DNA of 37,486 bases from Alteromonadaceae bacterium (GCA_023301705.1 JALZUE010000118.1:1-37486), one strand, 5' to 3'; counted from the first letter of the stretch, positions 1-8,955 are shown. The notes: a model not told the origin generated them from the sequence alone. Program-made: numbers and translations.

Positions 1-84
1 TATAATAAATAAATATAGTTCTCAACTATTACATTAATAAAAAAATATGAGACATATATTAAATTAAGGGGAAGGGGAGTTTCC

Positions 85-3057
85 ATGAAATTAAACAAAA
101 TTAGTGCGATTTTAAAGCAAGTTAAAAGTAAGAATAAAAACTTAAGATTTTTTGGAGTAACGTTAACAGCAGCATTAGCTTTACCAACATATGCTGTTGA
201 AGAAACAAAATCTCAGAATGTAAATACTGATAATATTGAACTTATTGAGGTTCATGGTATTGCTGGCGGGTTAGCTGAATCAGCTCGACAAAAACGTTTT
301 GATTCTCGAATTGTTGATGCCATTGTTGCTGAAGATATAGGTAAATTACCTGATAATAATATAGCCGAAGCATTACAACGTATTACAGGTGTTTCAATTG
401 ACACTAATTTTGGTGTGGGCCAGTCGGTTACTATTCGAGGTATCTCTGAAAATAGAATTGAGTTAAATGGTCGCTCTACTTCAGGTATAGGTCGTAACGG
501 TATTAGTTTAGATGATTTTCCATCAAGTTTTTTGAAAACAATTGAAGTGATTAAATCGCCAACACCGGAGATGATTGAAGGATCGTTAGGCGGTACAGTT
601 AATATGAAGACTGTTCGACCATTAGAATTAGATAAGCCTGTAGTTGCTTTTAGTTTAGATGGTGAATATGCAGATAAAGCTAGAAACTTAGCGCCTAAGT
701 TTAATATTTCAGCGGGTCAAAATTGGGATTTAGGAGAGTTGGGTGTTTTTGGTGCTTCAGCTGTTTTATCTTATCAAGATCGTGAATTACGCCGTGATGA
801 GTTTATTAATTTGGTTACTCCAACAGATTTAGACTTAGATGGTGATGGAGTTAATGAGCAAGCTAACACTCCTTCAGGGAAGTTTTTAGTTAGAAGCCAA
901 AATACAGTAGAGCAAAGAACTGAAGAACGCGAGCGAACAGCATTTGGCGTATCATTACAGTGGGCACCTGTAAATTCTGATAACTTCGTTTATTTAGATG
1001 TTTATGCCACTGAGCTTGACGGCGGTCAAGAAGGGTATTCAATTTTAAATGATAGTGTAGATAATACAGATTTTGTACTTGATAATGCTTTTGGTGATAG
1101 TCAGGGTCAACTTCAAAATTTTGGCTCTGGAAGTGTTTTTGTACAACCTAAGTCACAGTCGGATTTTACGACTAATGAATCAACATCAAGTGCAATTGGT
1201 GGCGAATTTTATTTAACAGATCAATTAAAAATATCAGCAGAAATTGCATACACAGAATCTGAAGATAGACGTAGAAAATCAGAGTTTAATCTGAGATCTG
1301 TTGATCGTGAGCGATTTCAAGCAGATGGTACCATTACGGAAGAATTATTTACAATTACGTTAACACCAAATAATGATCAAGTTCCTGGCCTTATTTTTTC
1401 AGAAGAAGATGCACTACTCGACTTAGAAAACTTAGCCATTCGTCAATTTAGTCACCAAAGATTTAATACAGACAATGAAGAAACTGCTATTCGATTTGAT
1501 ATTGAATACTCAGAACCTTTTGCAGGGTTAGATTTTATTTCATCTATTAAGGCTGGTGTTCGTGTAACAGACCGTGAATATGAATTGAATCGAGTTGACC
1601 TAAGAGGTGATGATGGTAATGAACTAAAAGATCTTCAAAAAACGTTATCGTTTGATGGTGGACCAATTACCCCTGTATTTGCTGATGAGTTTGTTGAGCA
1701 GTTTGGCGGATTCAAAGATATTAATCTTAGTAATACATTCGAACAAAGTGGTATTGCAGGAAATAACGCTTTAACTAGTTATCGGGTTTATGATGCGCGT
1801 CTTTTAGCTTATGACATTAATGGCACTTACGATAGGGTACAACAGTTACTTGCGGGTACTAATCGTGCTTTAACAGGTAGCCTTGAAGATAATTTAGTTG
1901 CTAATAATGGCTCTTTCGCACAAATAGAAGAAGACACTCAAGCGATATATACACAATTTCATTTGGATTTCGATAACTTATCTGCAGTTGTTGGTGCTCG
2001 TTATGTTTCTACTGATTTAACATCTCGTACTTTTGATGAATCAGGTGATAATGATTATTCTGATTTTTTACCAAGTATTAATGCAACATATCAATTATCA
2101 GAAGAAACCATTTTACGTTTTGCTGCTGCAAAAGTAATGCGACGAGCCGAATTTGGAGAGTTAAGCCCAGCTTTAAATATTGATAATTCATTAGTTACAG
2201 GTACACAAGGTTCTTTTAGATTAGACCCTTCGCGTATTACTCAATATGATTTATCTTTAGAGCATTATTTTGGTCAAGGTGGTTTGATATCTGGTGCAGT
2301 ATTCTATAAAGATGTTGAATCCTTTACTGTTTCTAGTAGTTCTTGTGTTGCTAGTTCTGAAACAATATCAGGACAAAATGTTACAGAGTTTGCGAATGTC
2401 TGTCTTTTAGATGTTGCAGGTGTGAGCCAAGAAAATGTTAATTTTGCAGGATCTGGTCAAGGTCTAGCATTTCTTCAAGATCAGAGAAATGCGGGTTTAA
2501 CGGGTATTGTTATTGATACTGATGTTAACGGTGGTAATGGTGAAGTTTTTGGTTTGGAATTAGCTTATCAACAACAGTTTGATTTCTTACCTGGTGCCTT
2601 TTCTGGTTTAGGCTTTAGTGCAAACTATACTTATGCTGAAAGTGAACAGCCAGACGGTAATGACTTATTGAATATTTCTAATAATACCTTTAATGCTCAA
2701 CTTTATTGGGAATATGCGAGTTATCAAGTTCGCTTTGCATATAACTGGCGTGATGAATACTTGAATACTCAAGATGAAAAACGTGTACGTCCTGTAGGAG
2801 CATTGGCTACAGGTGACTTTAATCGCACAGACCCTGAGGCACCAAATTTTGATCCTACCTTAGGTAATAATTTTCGCGATTCACGAGGCCAATTAGATTT
2901 TTCTGCAAGCTATGATTTAAACGAAAACATTACACTTGTTGCAAACGCCGTAAACTTAACAGGAGAACCAATTCGCCAAATTACTGAACTTGGAACTAAT
3001 TGGAAATATACCGAATCAGATAGTCGTTTTAGTGTGGGTATTCGAGCTCAATTTTAA
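85..3057 (+). CDS. TonB-dependent outer-membrane receptor, probably for alginate oligosaccharides
   Basis: Outer-membrane active transporter that would import oligosaccharides into the periplasm using TonB energy. The 990-residue protein starts with a long signal peptide (about residues 1-37, ending LPTYA). A TonB-box-like stretch (IELIEVHG) follows, then a plug domain with the usual core (NIAEALQRITGVSI, then VTIRG and ELNGR) and a long beta-barrel ending in a terminal Phe (GIRAQF), as is typical of outer-membrane barrels. The ATG is preceded by a purine-rich GGGGAAGGGGAG ribosome site. It is the first gene of a run that includes PL6 and PL7 alginate lyases, so alginate oligomers are the likely substrate. 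That assignment rests on context; the family alone only supports a sugar or siderophore receptor. A strong hairpin follows the stop codon. Confidence 0.93.
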   Translation: MKLNKISAILKQVKSKNKNLRFFGVTLTAALALPTYAVEETKSQNVNTDNIELIEVHGIAGGLAESARQKRFDSRIVDAIVAEDIGKLPDNNIAEALQRITGVSIDTNFGVGQSVTIRGISENRIELNGRSTSGIGRNGISLDDFPSSFLKTIEVIKSPTPEMIEGSLGGTVNMKTVRPLELDKPVVAFSLDGEYADKARNLAPKFNISAGQNWDLGELGVFGASAVLSYQDRELRRDEFINLVTPTDLDLDGDGVNEQANTPSGKFLVRSQNTVEQRTEERERTAFGVSLQWAPVNSDNFVYLDVYATELDGGQEGYSILNDSVDNTDFVLDNAFGDSQGQLQNFGSGSVFVQPKSQSDFTTNESTSSAIGGEFYLTDQLKISAEIAYTESEDRRRKSEFNLRSVDRERFQADGTITEELFTITLTPNNDQVPGLIFSEEDALLDLENLAIRQFSHQRFNTDNEETAIRFDIEYSEPFAGLDFISSIKAGVRVTDREYELNRVDLRGDDGNELKDLQKTLSFDGGPITPVFADEFVEQFGGFKDINLSNTFEQSGIAGNNALTSYRVYDARLLAYDINGTYDRVQQLLAGTNRALTGSLEDNLVANNGSFAQIEEDTQAIYTQFHLDFDNLSAVVGARYVSTDLTSRTFDESGDNDYSDFLPSINATYQLSEETILRFAAAKVMRRAEFGELSPALNIDNSLVTGTQGSFRLDPSRITQYDLSLEHYFGQGGLISGAVFYKDVESFTVSSSSCVASSETISGQNVTEFANVCLLDVAGVSQENVNFAGSGQGLAFLQDQRNAGLTGIVIDTDVNGGNGEVFGLELAYQQQFDFLPGAFSGLGFSANYTYAESEQPDGNDLLNISNNTFNAQLYWEYASYQVRFAYNWRDEYLNTQDEKRVRPVGALATGDFNRTDPEAPNFDPTLGNNFRDSRGQLDFSASYDLNENITLVANAVNLTGEPIRQITELGTNWKYTESDSRFSVGIRAQF

Positions 3058-3072
3058 TTCAACCTGACTAAG

Positions 3073-3103
3073 AGCAATGCTACTTAATATAGGTAGCATT
3101 GCT
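3073..3103 (+). terminator. Hairpin downstream of the TonB-dependent receptor gene
   Basis: A perfect 11-bp stem (AGCAATGCTAC and its reverse complement at 3093-3103) with a 9-nt loop starts 16 bases after the receptor stop codon. The tail is T-rich only after a few bases (GTGTTATTTT), so it may be a weak terminator or an mRNA-stabilising hairpin that sets receptor and lyase expression apart. Confidence 0.55.
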
Positions 3104-3252
3104 AAAGTGTTATTTTAAGATTGTATGCATTTATGGTGATAACCAAAAAAGTATTAAAACTAGCAAATTTAAGTTTTGATTATTCTGCTTACTTAGTTGT
3201 TTTAATGGAATAGTACTTTTTAGTATGAAGTTTTTAATTAGGAGTATAAAAC

Positions 3253-5493
3253 ATGACAAAGGTGTCCAAATTACACTTTTATTCATTTGTGTTATTTATT
3301 GCGCTTTTTTCTTATTCAAAGGTAAGTTTGGCGAAGTTAGTCAACAATATTGAACAGTTTGATGAAGCTGTATCAATGTTAAAGCCTGGCGATGAAGTTG
3401 TGCTTGCAAATGGTGTTTGGAAAGATGTCGAATTAGTTTTCAAAGGTAATGGGTCATCAAAGAAACCTATTCAACTAAAAGCACAATCAACAGGTAAAGT
3501 TATTATTACAGGGCAGTCAAATCTAGCCTTTTCAGGGGAATATATAATTGTTTCAGGCCTTGTATTTAAAAATGGTTCTACGCCTACAGGAGAAGTTATT
3601 TCTTTTAGAACCTCTAATGAAGATTTAGCTAATCACTCTAGGGTGACTAATACGGTAATTGATAACTTTAGTACAGAACAGCGCCCTATATCTGATTTGT
3701 GGGTTGCTATGTATGGTAAGAACAATCGCTTTGATCACAATACGCTTATCAATAAAAGAAATAGAGGCGTTACTCTTGCAGTTAGAATGAATACAGCAGC
3801 TAGCCGTAACAATAATCATATTATTGAATATAACTATTTCGGACCAAGACAAATATTAGGCTCTAACGGCGGTGAAACATTAAGGATAGGAACCAGCCAC
3901 TTTTCACGAGAATATTCAAACACCACTGCCCGTTACAATTATTTTGATCGCACTAATGGTGAGCATGAAATTATTTCTAATAAATCGAGTGGTAATTCTT
4001 TAATTAGCAACGTTTTTTTTGAGACTCAAGGTACGCTTACAATGCGTCATGGTCATTTCACTAAAGTTGAAGGAAATTACTTTTTAGGTAACCGTAAACC
4101 TAATACTGGCGGAATTCGAATTATTAATGAAAATCAATCAGTAAGTAATAATTACATGTATGGGTTAACAGGTAAGCGATTACGCGGAGCGCTGGTAATT
4201 ATGAATGGAGTCCCTAATTCACCACCTAATCGCTACGATCCCGTAATTAATTCTAAAATGAATAATAATATTGTTATTGATAGTGACTATATTGAACTTG
4301 GCGCTGGTGCAGATGAAGAGCGTTCTGCGGCTCCTTCAACGTCTGAATTTAAAGGTAATATTATTTTAGGTAAGTCTAATTTAACTCCTTTTACTTTATA
4401 TGATGATATGTCTGGAATTGACTTTAAAGACAACCACCTTAATGAAGAAGCTAGTACACCTATTAAATCTGGTTTCGCGAGCACGACTTATTCAATTAGA
4501 ACTAATAAGTATGGGTTAAAATCTCCTGAGCAAGCGCTTCTTGATAAAATTGGCTTTGGTGAAATTAAGTTACCAGTAACTAAAAAAGAAGCAGGGGCTA
4601 ACTTTTACCCTAAAGAAGAGGCTCGTATTACATTTAAAAGTGGTAAAACTATTCAAGTAAAAAGAGGAACAAACACTCTGCTATTAGCTTTAGAGTCTAG
4701 CCAAGCAGGAGATATATTATTATTAGAAAATGGCAGTGAATACTTGTTGACAAAATTTGCTGAAATTCATCATCCAATCACAATAATGGCGGCTAAAGGT
4801 AATAAACCTATTATTCGATCACAAAAGCCTAATTTTATCAATATAGAAAATGGAGGAGCATTAGAGTTAGAAAACCTTTGGTTTGATGGCGCAGAATCAC
4901 CTGATTACAAAGGTAATAATGTTATTAGTACGAGTAATAACTCAATGAATATTAATTACTCGTTGTCGGTTCGTAATATTAAAGTAACAGATCTTGATGT
5001 GAATGGTTATTTCTATTTTTTTAAAGCCAATGCAGGTACTTTTGCCGACACTATTAATATTCTAGATTCCGAATTTAATAATATTACAGGCGCTATTCTT
5101 CAATTAAACAGAGAAGTAGATGATTTAGGTGTGTACAGCGTTGAAAATTTAGTTATCGCTGGAAATACTTTTACCAATGTTAAAGAAGAAGTTGTGACGA
5201 TTTATCGAGGAGGTAGAGATGAAAGTACCTTTGGCCCAATAGTGACAGTAACCAATAATACGTTAACTAATGTTGGTATGGGATCTACTCATCGTTCAGG
5301 TTCATCGATGTATTTTCATGGCGTTCAAAACTTAAATGTTTCAAAAACAACATTGAATCAAAGTGCACCGCTTGAACTTTTCATGACTAATGGTGAGCCA
5401 ATTACTGTTCTTCAAGATCTTGTACTAAAAGACACAGGAAGAATCCGTGCAAATAATAATGATTATGAAGCATTAAATATCACTTATAAATAA
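3253..5493 (+). CDS. Polysaccharide lyase family 6 (two-domain alginate lyase)
   Basis: Secreted or periplasmic endo/exo lyase that cuts alginate (or, in other PL6 members, dermatan/chondroitin) by beta-elimination. The 746 residues begin with a signal peptide (1-27, ending VSLA). A parallel beta-helix of the chondroitinase-B/PL6 type runs over about residues 30-430, and a second beta-helix domain over about 460-740, the arrangement of the two-domain AlyGC type. PL6 signatures are visible: NGGETLRIGTS (205-215), EIISNKSSG (239-247) and GTLTMRHG (260-267). Lys244 and Arg265 fit the family's catalytic base and acid, and Glu208 sits in the Ca-binding/active-site strand. An AGGAG site lies 8 bases before the ATG. 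The stop codon lies inside a long terminator stem. Substrate is inferred as alginate from the PL7 neighbours. Confidence 0.93.
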   Translation: MTKVSKLHFYSFVLFIALFSYSKVSLAKLVNNIEQFDEAVSMLKPGDEVVLANGVWKDVELVFKGNGSSKKPIQLKAQSTGKVIITGQSNLAFSGEYIIVSGLVFKNGSTPTGEVISFRTSNEDLANHSRVTNTVIDNFSTEQRPISDLWVAMYGKNNRFDHNTLINKRNRGVTLAVRMNTAASRNNNHIIEYNYFGPRQILGSNGGETLRIGTSHFSREYSNTTARYNYFDRTNGEHEIISNKSSGNSLISNVFFETQGTLTMRHGHFTKVEGNYFLGNRKPNTGGIRIINENQSVSNNYMYGLTGKRLRGALVIMNGVPNSPPNRYDPVINSKMNNNIVIDSDYIELGAGADEERSAAPSTSEFKGNIILGKSNLTPFTLYDDMSGIDFKDNHLNEEASTPIKSGFASTTYSIRTNKYGLKSPEQALLDKIGFGEIKLPVTKKEAGANFYPKEEARITFKSGKTIQVKRGTNTLLLALESSQAGDILLLENGSEYLLTKFAEIHHPITIMAAKGNKPIIRSQKPNFINIENGGALELENLWFDGAESPDYKGNNVISTSNNSMNINYSLSVRNIKVTDLDVNGYFYFFKANAGTFADTINILDSEFNNITGAILQLNREVDDLGVYSVENLVIAGNTFTNVKEEVVTIYRGGRDESTFGPIVTVTNNTLTNVGMGSTHRSGSSMYFHGVQNLNVSKTTLNQSAPLELFMTNGEPITVLQDLVLKDTGRIRANNNDYEALNITYK

Positions 5494-5525
5494 TCAAACG
5501 ATTATTTATAAGTGACTTTTTTATT
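5480..5525 (+). terminator. Rho-independent terminator overlapping the PL6 stop codon
   Basis: A perfect 16-bp stem (5480-5495 with 5500-5515, loop AAAC) is followed by CTTTTTTATT. The left arm contains the last PL6 codons and the stop codon, so translating ribosomes would mask it until termination. A second, shorter hairpin (TGCTGCT/AGCAGCA, 5531-5554) follows at once. Genes downstream would need read-through or their own promoter. Confidence 0.75.
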
Positions 5526-5645
5526 ATTACTGCTGCTTTATCAATAGAGCAGCATAAATAGAGAGAATTCTTCTATCAGTATTATATTGAAATGTTAATG
5601 GTTAATAGTTCATTACTATCACGATATTATTTATTTAGGATTTAC

Positions 5646-6410
5646 ATGAATACAAAATTAAATGGAAAAAGTATTTTAATTACTGCGGGTGCTCAAGGGA
5701 TTGGAGAAGCTATTACTAAACACTTTATTGATAGTGGTGCAAATGTAGCTATTCATTATTTTTCTAGTGCAAGTACAGCAAATAAATTGGTTGAATACGC
5801 AATTAAAAAAGGAAGAAAGGCTATTGCGATAAGTGGAGATTTAACGAATGAGACTGAAGCCAAAGCGTTAGTTGATCAAACGATTGAAGCGTTAGGAAAC
5901 TTAGACATACTGATTAATAACGCAGGTTCACTTGTCGCTAGAAAATTGTTAAATGAAATGGAAGAAGGCTTCTGGCGTAAAGTTATGGATATTAACCTTT
6001 CGTCTATGATGTTTGTAACACGAGCCGCCTCACCATATCTTGCTAAAAATGAACACAGTAGTATTGTTAATTTAGCTTCTCTTGCTGGGCGCAAAGGTGG
6101 GCATCCAGGGTCTTTGGCATATTCTACAAGCAAAGGTGCAATTCTTACTTTTACTCGAGCACTTTCTGTAGAGCTAGGCCCTCAAGGTACTCGAGTAAAT
6201 GCTGTGGCTCCAGGGCTTATTCTTGGTACGTCTTTTCATAATACACATACAACGACAGAGTCTGCGAATGAAACGATTGCCAGTATTCCTATTCAACGAG
6301 CTGGTAATGGGAGCGATGTAGCTCGAGCGGTAGAATATTTGGCATCAGAGTATGATGGTTTCATTACTGGTGCCACCCTAGATATTAATGGTGGCGTTTA
6401 CAATATGTAA
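5646..6410 (+). CDS. SDR-family NAD(P)H-dependent reductase, candidate DEH reductase
   Basis: Classical short-chain dehydrogenase of 254 residues. Visible motifs are the dinucleotide-binding TAGAQGIG (13-20), NNAG (91-94), Asn117, and the catalytic Ser145, Tyr159 and Lys163 in LAYSTSK. The start is placed at ATG 5646, which has AGGA five bases upstream and gives a normal SDR N-terminus. An ATG at 5592 would add 18 residues, lacks a ribosome site and is unlikely. In alginate loci an SDR reduces 4-deoxy-L-erythro-5-hexoseulose uronate (DEH) to 2-keto-3-deoxygluconate. Position after PL6 makes that the leading guess. FabG-like or gluconate-5-dehydrogenase-like activity on another sugar acid cannot be excluded by sequence alone. 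Confidence 0.85.
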   Translation: MNTKLNGKSILITAGAQGIGEAITKHFIDSGANVAIHYFSSASTANKLVEYAIKKGRKAIAISGDLTNETEAKALVDQTIEALGNLDILINNAGSLVARKLLNEMEEGFWRKVMDINLSSMMFVTRAASPYLAKNEHSSIVNLASLAGRKGGHPGSLAYSTSKGAILTFTRALSVELGPQGTRVNAVAPGLILGTSFHNTHTTTESANETIASIPIQRAGNGSDVARAVEYLASEYDGFITGATLDINGGVYNM

Positions 6411-6489
6411 TCAGTAATTAAAAAGAATAAAACTATACTAGCTTTGGATACAGTATTTAAATCTAGTAAAACAGTTTAGGATAATAAAT

Positions 6490-6924
6490 ATGCTTAAAAC
6501 AGCTGTTATACACCCAACAATAATGGAAGCACTTGGTCGTTCAGGTCACTTTTCTCAAGTAGTTATTGCTGACGGAAATTTACCTGTTGGTGCTATGAAT
6601 GGGCCTAATTCTACTACGGTACATTTAAATTTTCGTCCGGGATTATTAGATGCTTTAACTGTACTTGAAGGAATACTTTCTGTTTGCCCTGTTCAAGGGG
6701 CTATTGTTATGGAAAAACCAGCGGAAGCGAATGCTGATATTCATCGTTCATATAAAAACTTACTTGGTGACGTAACGTGGGATGAAATGGAACGTTGGTC
6801 TTTTTATGACCAAATTAGAGAGCCCACTACTATTTTGATTATCCAAACAGGTGAACAACGCCGATTTGCTAATATTATTCTTACTGTGGGAGTGGTAAAA
6901 ATGGTAGAAGAAAGTAACTTTTAA
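6490..6924 (+). CDS. RbsD/FucU-family sugar mutarotase-like protein
   Basis: Cytoplasmic protein of 144 residues from the family that interconverts sugar anomers (D-ribose pyranase RbsD, L-fucose mutarotase FucU). The N-terminal pattern fits RbsD/FucU: His20 in RSGHFSQ and Asp28 in VIADGNLP match the conserved catalytic His and the following Asp. The C-terminal TGEQRRFANIIL matches the family's TGE...(Y)ANI strand, with Phe126 where Tyr is usual. Neighbours are an SDR, an Nramp-like transporter and a GntK-like kinase, so its substrate is probably a uronate or a keto-deoxy sugar acid of alginate breakdown rather than ribose or fucose; this is inference. No cupin KdgF is seen, and this protein might take a similar role in ring opening. 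A long inverted repeat overlaps its stop codon. Confidence 0.85.
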   Translation: MLKTAVIHPTIMEALGRSGHFSQVVIADGNLPVGAMNGPNSTTVHLNFRPGLLDALTVLEGILSVCPVQGAIVMEKPAEANADIHRSYKNLLGDVTWDEMERWSFYDQIREPTTILIIQTGEQRRFANIILTVGVVKMVEESNF

Positions 6925-6958
6925 TCATTGGGTATACTTAAGTATATACCTAATGATT
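6923..6958. repeat. Long inverted repeat overlapping the mutarotase stop codon
   Basis: Arms AATCATT-GGTATA and TATACC-AATGATT form a near-perfect 36-bp palindrome with one mismatch. No T-tract follows in either direction, so a regulator-binding site or an mRNA-processing hairpin is as likely as a terminator. Confidence 0.5.
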
Positions 6959-7102
6959 CAAGTTGAAATAATGTATAAATGAATTTTTATAATAAATAAT
7001 AATAAACCCGCACATTGATGATGGGGTAAATACTGATTACAGGTTAGCTCTTTTGACTGACTTATAATTAAAGGTATTTTAATAGATTTTAGGGAGTAAA
7101 AT

Positions 7103-8341
7103 GTGTCTGCACTGATTAAAATTATTTTGGGTTTTGGCCCTGCTTTTTTAGCTATTGGTTATACCATTGGTACAGGTAGTGTTACAGCAATGATTGTAGC
7201 CGGTAGTACTTTTGGTATGCAATTGCTGTGGGTGTTATTACTAAGTTGTTTATTTTCAGGAGTACTTATATATGCTTATGGTAACTTTGCTTTAGTTACG
7301 GGAAAAACAGCATTATATAGTTTCAAAAAGCATTTACGGTTCGGTAAGTTAATGGCAATAATGATTATTATTGGTGTTAGCTTTGGCCAATGGAATTCAT
7401 TGATGGGAATTCTAGGTATTTCTGCCAATATTCTTTTCGAACTAATTGCAATGTACTTTCCTTCTGTAATACCTCATAAGTACGGTGTTGTTCTTGCAAT
7501 TGCTATTACAGTAATAAGTATCATGTATGCAATATTACTTATTGGAAAATATTCATTATTTGAAAAACTCCTTGTGATATTTGTTTCTTGTATGGGGTTA
7601 TCTTTTATATTGTCCTTATTTGTTGTTCATCCTTTACCTATTGAAGTTGTTCGGGGCATGGTGCCTATAATTCCTGACGTTGACGGTGGAAAAATGATGG
7701 TGGCTGCTTTTGTGGGAACAACTATGGCAGCAGCAACTTTTCTTTCAAGGCCTCTTTTTATTCAAGGTAAAGGGTGGACAATCAAAGACAAAGTTCAGCA
7801 AAAAAATGATGCTATTGTTGCTGCTGTATTAGTCTTTATTATCAGTGCATCTGTAATGGCCGTAGCAGCAGGTTCTTTATTTCATGAAGGTGAAAGAGTT
7901 ACTGCAGTGTTAGATATGGTAAATGTACTAGAACCCATAGCAGGTAAAACAGCGCTTACTATTTTCTTTTTTGGTACGCTTGCTGCTGGTCTATCGTCAG
8001 TATTTCCTTGTATGTTAATAGCACCGTTATTAATTGAAGACTATCGCTCAGGTAAGTTGGATACACAATCTAAACAATTTAGAATTATTACAGGCTTCGC
8101 TGCCATTTTTGCGCTTACTATTCCTATTTTTGGCTTTAACCCTATAAAAGGACAATTATTGACGCAGGTTTTTAATGTTTTTGTTCTGCCTTTGGTTATC
8201 TTAGGTATTATTTTAATGATTAATAACAAGAAAATAATGGGTGAAAGTGTGGCGGGTTACTTACTTAACTTTATTTTAGGCTTAGCATTCTTATTTTCGG
8301 TGCTTATTTCTTATACGGGTATTCTTGCGCTTCTCGAGTAA
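7103..8341 (+). CDS. Nramp-fold transporter lacking metal-binding motifs; candidate sugar-acid transporter
   Basis: Inner-membrane protein of 412 residues with about 11 hydrophobic helices. The N-terminus aligns by eye with MntH/Nramp proteins: GPAFLAIGY, then AGSTFGMQLLW, then TGK. The TM1 metal motif DPGN is replaced by a TIGTGS stretch (21-26) with no Asp. In TM6 the MPH motif reads MAA (Met208, Ala209, Ala210), so His and Pro are lost. This argues against Mn/Fe transport, while the fold is kept. It lies between a mutarotase and a sugar-acid kinase, 17 bases ahead of the kinase, which suggests it carries a catabolic intermediate; this is inference. The start is GTG 7103 with AGGGAG seven bases upstream. 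An ATG at 7101 overlaps it in another frame and hits a stop after four codons. Confidence 0.82.
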   Translation: MSALIKIILGFGPAFLAIGYTIGTGSVTAMIVAGSTFGMQLLWVLLLSCLFSGVLIYAYGNFALVTGKTALYSFKKHLRFGKLMAIMIIIGVSFGQWNSLMGILGISANILFELIAMYFPSVIPHKYGVVLAIAITVISIMYAILLIGKYSLFEKLLVIFVSCMGLSFILSLFVVHPLPIEVVRGMVPIIPDVDGGKMMVAAFVGTTMAAATFLSRPLFIQGKGWTIKDKVQQKNDAIVAAVLVFIISASVMAVAAGSLFHEGERVTAVLDMVNVLEPIAGKTALTIFFFGTLAAGLSSVFPCMLIAPLLIEDYRSGKLDTQSKQFRIITGFAAIFALTIPIFGFNPIKGQLLTQVFNVFVLPLVILGIILMINNKKIMGESVAGYLLNFILGLAFLFSVLISYTGILALLE

Positions 8342-8358
8342 TAAAAGGGTTTTTATTT

Positions 8359-8847
8359 GTGATTTTAATTGTTTGTGGTGTTTCAGGTACTGGAAAGTCT
8401 ACGGTAGGTAAATTGTTAGCAGAAAAAATGAAATATTCTTTTTTTGATGCCGATGACTTTCACCCTGAATCAAATGTAAAAAAAATGCAAAGCGGAGTTG
8501 CTTTGAATGATAAAGATAGGCAACCGTGGCTTGAATTACTTTCTACTAAGTTAGCATTATGGGAACGTAATGAAGGAGCTGTACTTGCTTGTTCTGCTTT
8601 AAAAGAATCTTATCGTAAGGTTTTAGCATTTCAATGTAAAAGCGAAATAAGGTGGGTAATACTTAATGGTTCATCAGTGTTACTTAATGAACGGTTAAAT
8701 TCACGAAAAGGGCATTACTTTGCTCCAAAGTTACTTGAATCTCAATTGAATACTTTGGAGTTACCAGATTATGGGTTGTTAGTTAATATTGAATTAACCC
8801 CAGAAAAAATAATTAATAAAATTTCACAATGGTTAAGTGAAAAATAA
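8359..8847 (+). CDS. gntK: GntK-family gluconokinase-like sugar-acid kinase
   Basis: Cytoplasmic P-loop kinase of 162 residues, close to the usual size of thermoresistant gluconokinase. Walker A is GVSGTGKST (8-16). The family pattern DADDFHPESNVKKMQSG, LNDKDRQPWL, ACSALKESYR and RKGHYF is all present. GntK makes 6-phosphogluconate from gluconate with ATP. In this operon no gluconate dehydratase or aldolase is visible, so the real substrate may be another aldonic or 2-keto-3-deoxy acid, such as KDG; that is inference. The gene starts at GTG 8359, 17 bases after the transporter stop codon, with AAAAGGG as ribosome site, so the two are co-transcribed. Confidence 0.86.
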   Translation: MILIVCGVSGTGKSTVGKLLAEKMKYSFFDADDFHPESNVKKMQSGVALNDKDRQPWLELLSTKLALWERNEGAVLACSALKESYRKVLAFQCKSEIRWVILNGSSVLLNERLNSRKGHYFAPKLLESQLNTLELPDYGLLVNIELTPEKIINKISQWLSEK

Positions 8848-8955
8848 AATATAACGCGCTAGAAGTTTCAGTTTAACGCTGTACAGTCTATTAATAGTTT
8901 TAGTACTGAAACGATTAACTCATAACAATAAATAACAACTAATTGAGTAAATACA

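Noticed and set aside
5592-5645. Longer start of the SDR gene at 5592
   Set aside because: No ribosome site, and the extra 18 residues do not fit the SDR N-terminus; ATG 5646 has AGGA at proper distance.
7101-7115. ATG at 7101 as start of the Nramp-like gene
   Set aside because: It reads Met-Cys-Leu-His and stops; the overlapping GTG at 7103 opens the long frame and has AGGGAG upstream.
8359-8847. Shikimate kinase or adenylylsulfate kinase
   Set aside because: DADDFHPESNVKKM, LNDKDRQPWL and RKGHYF are gluconokinase patterns.
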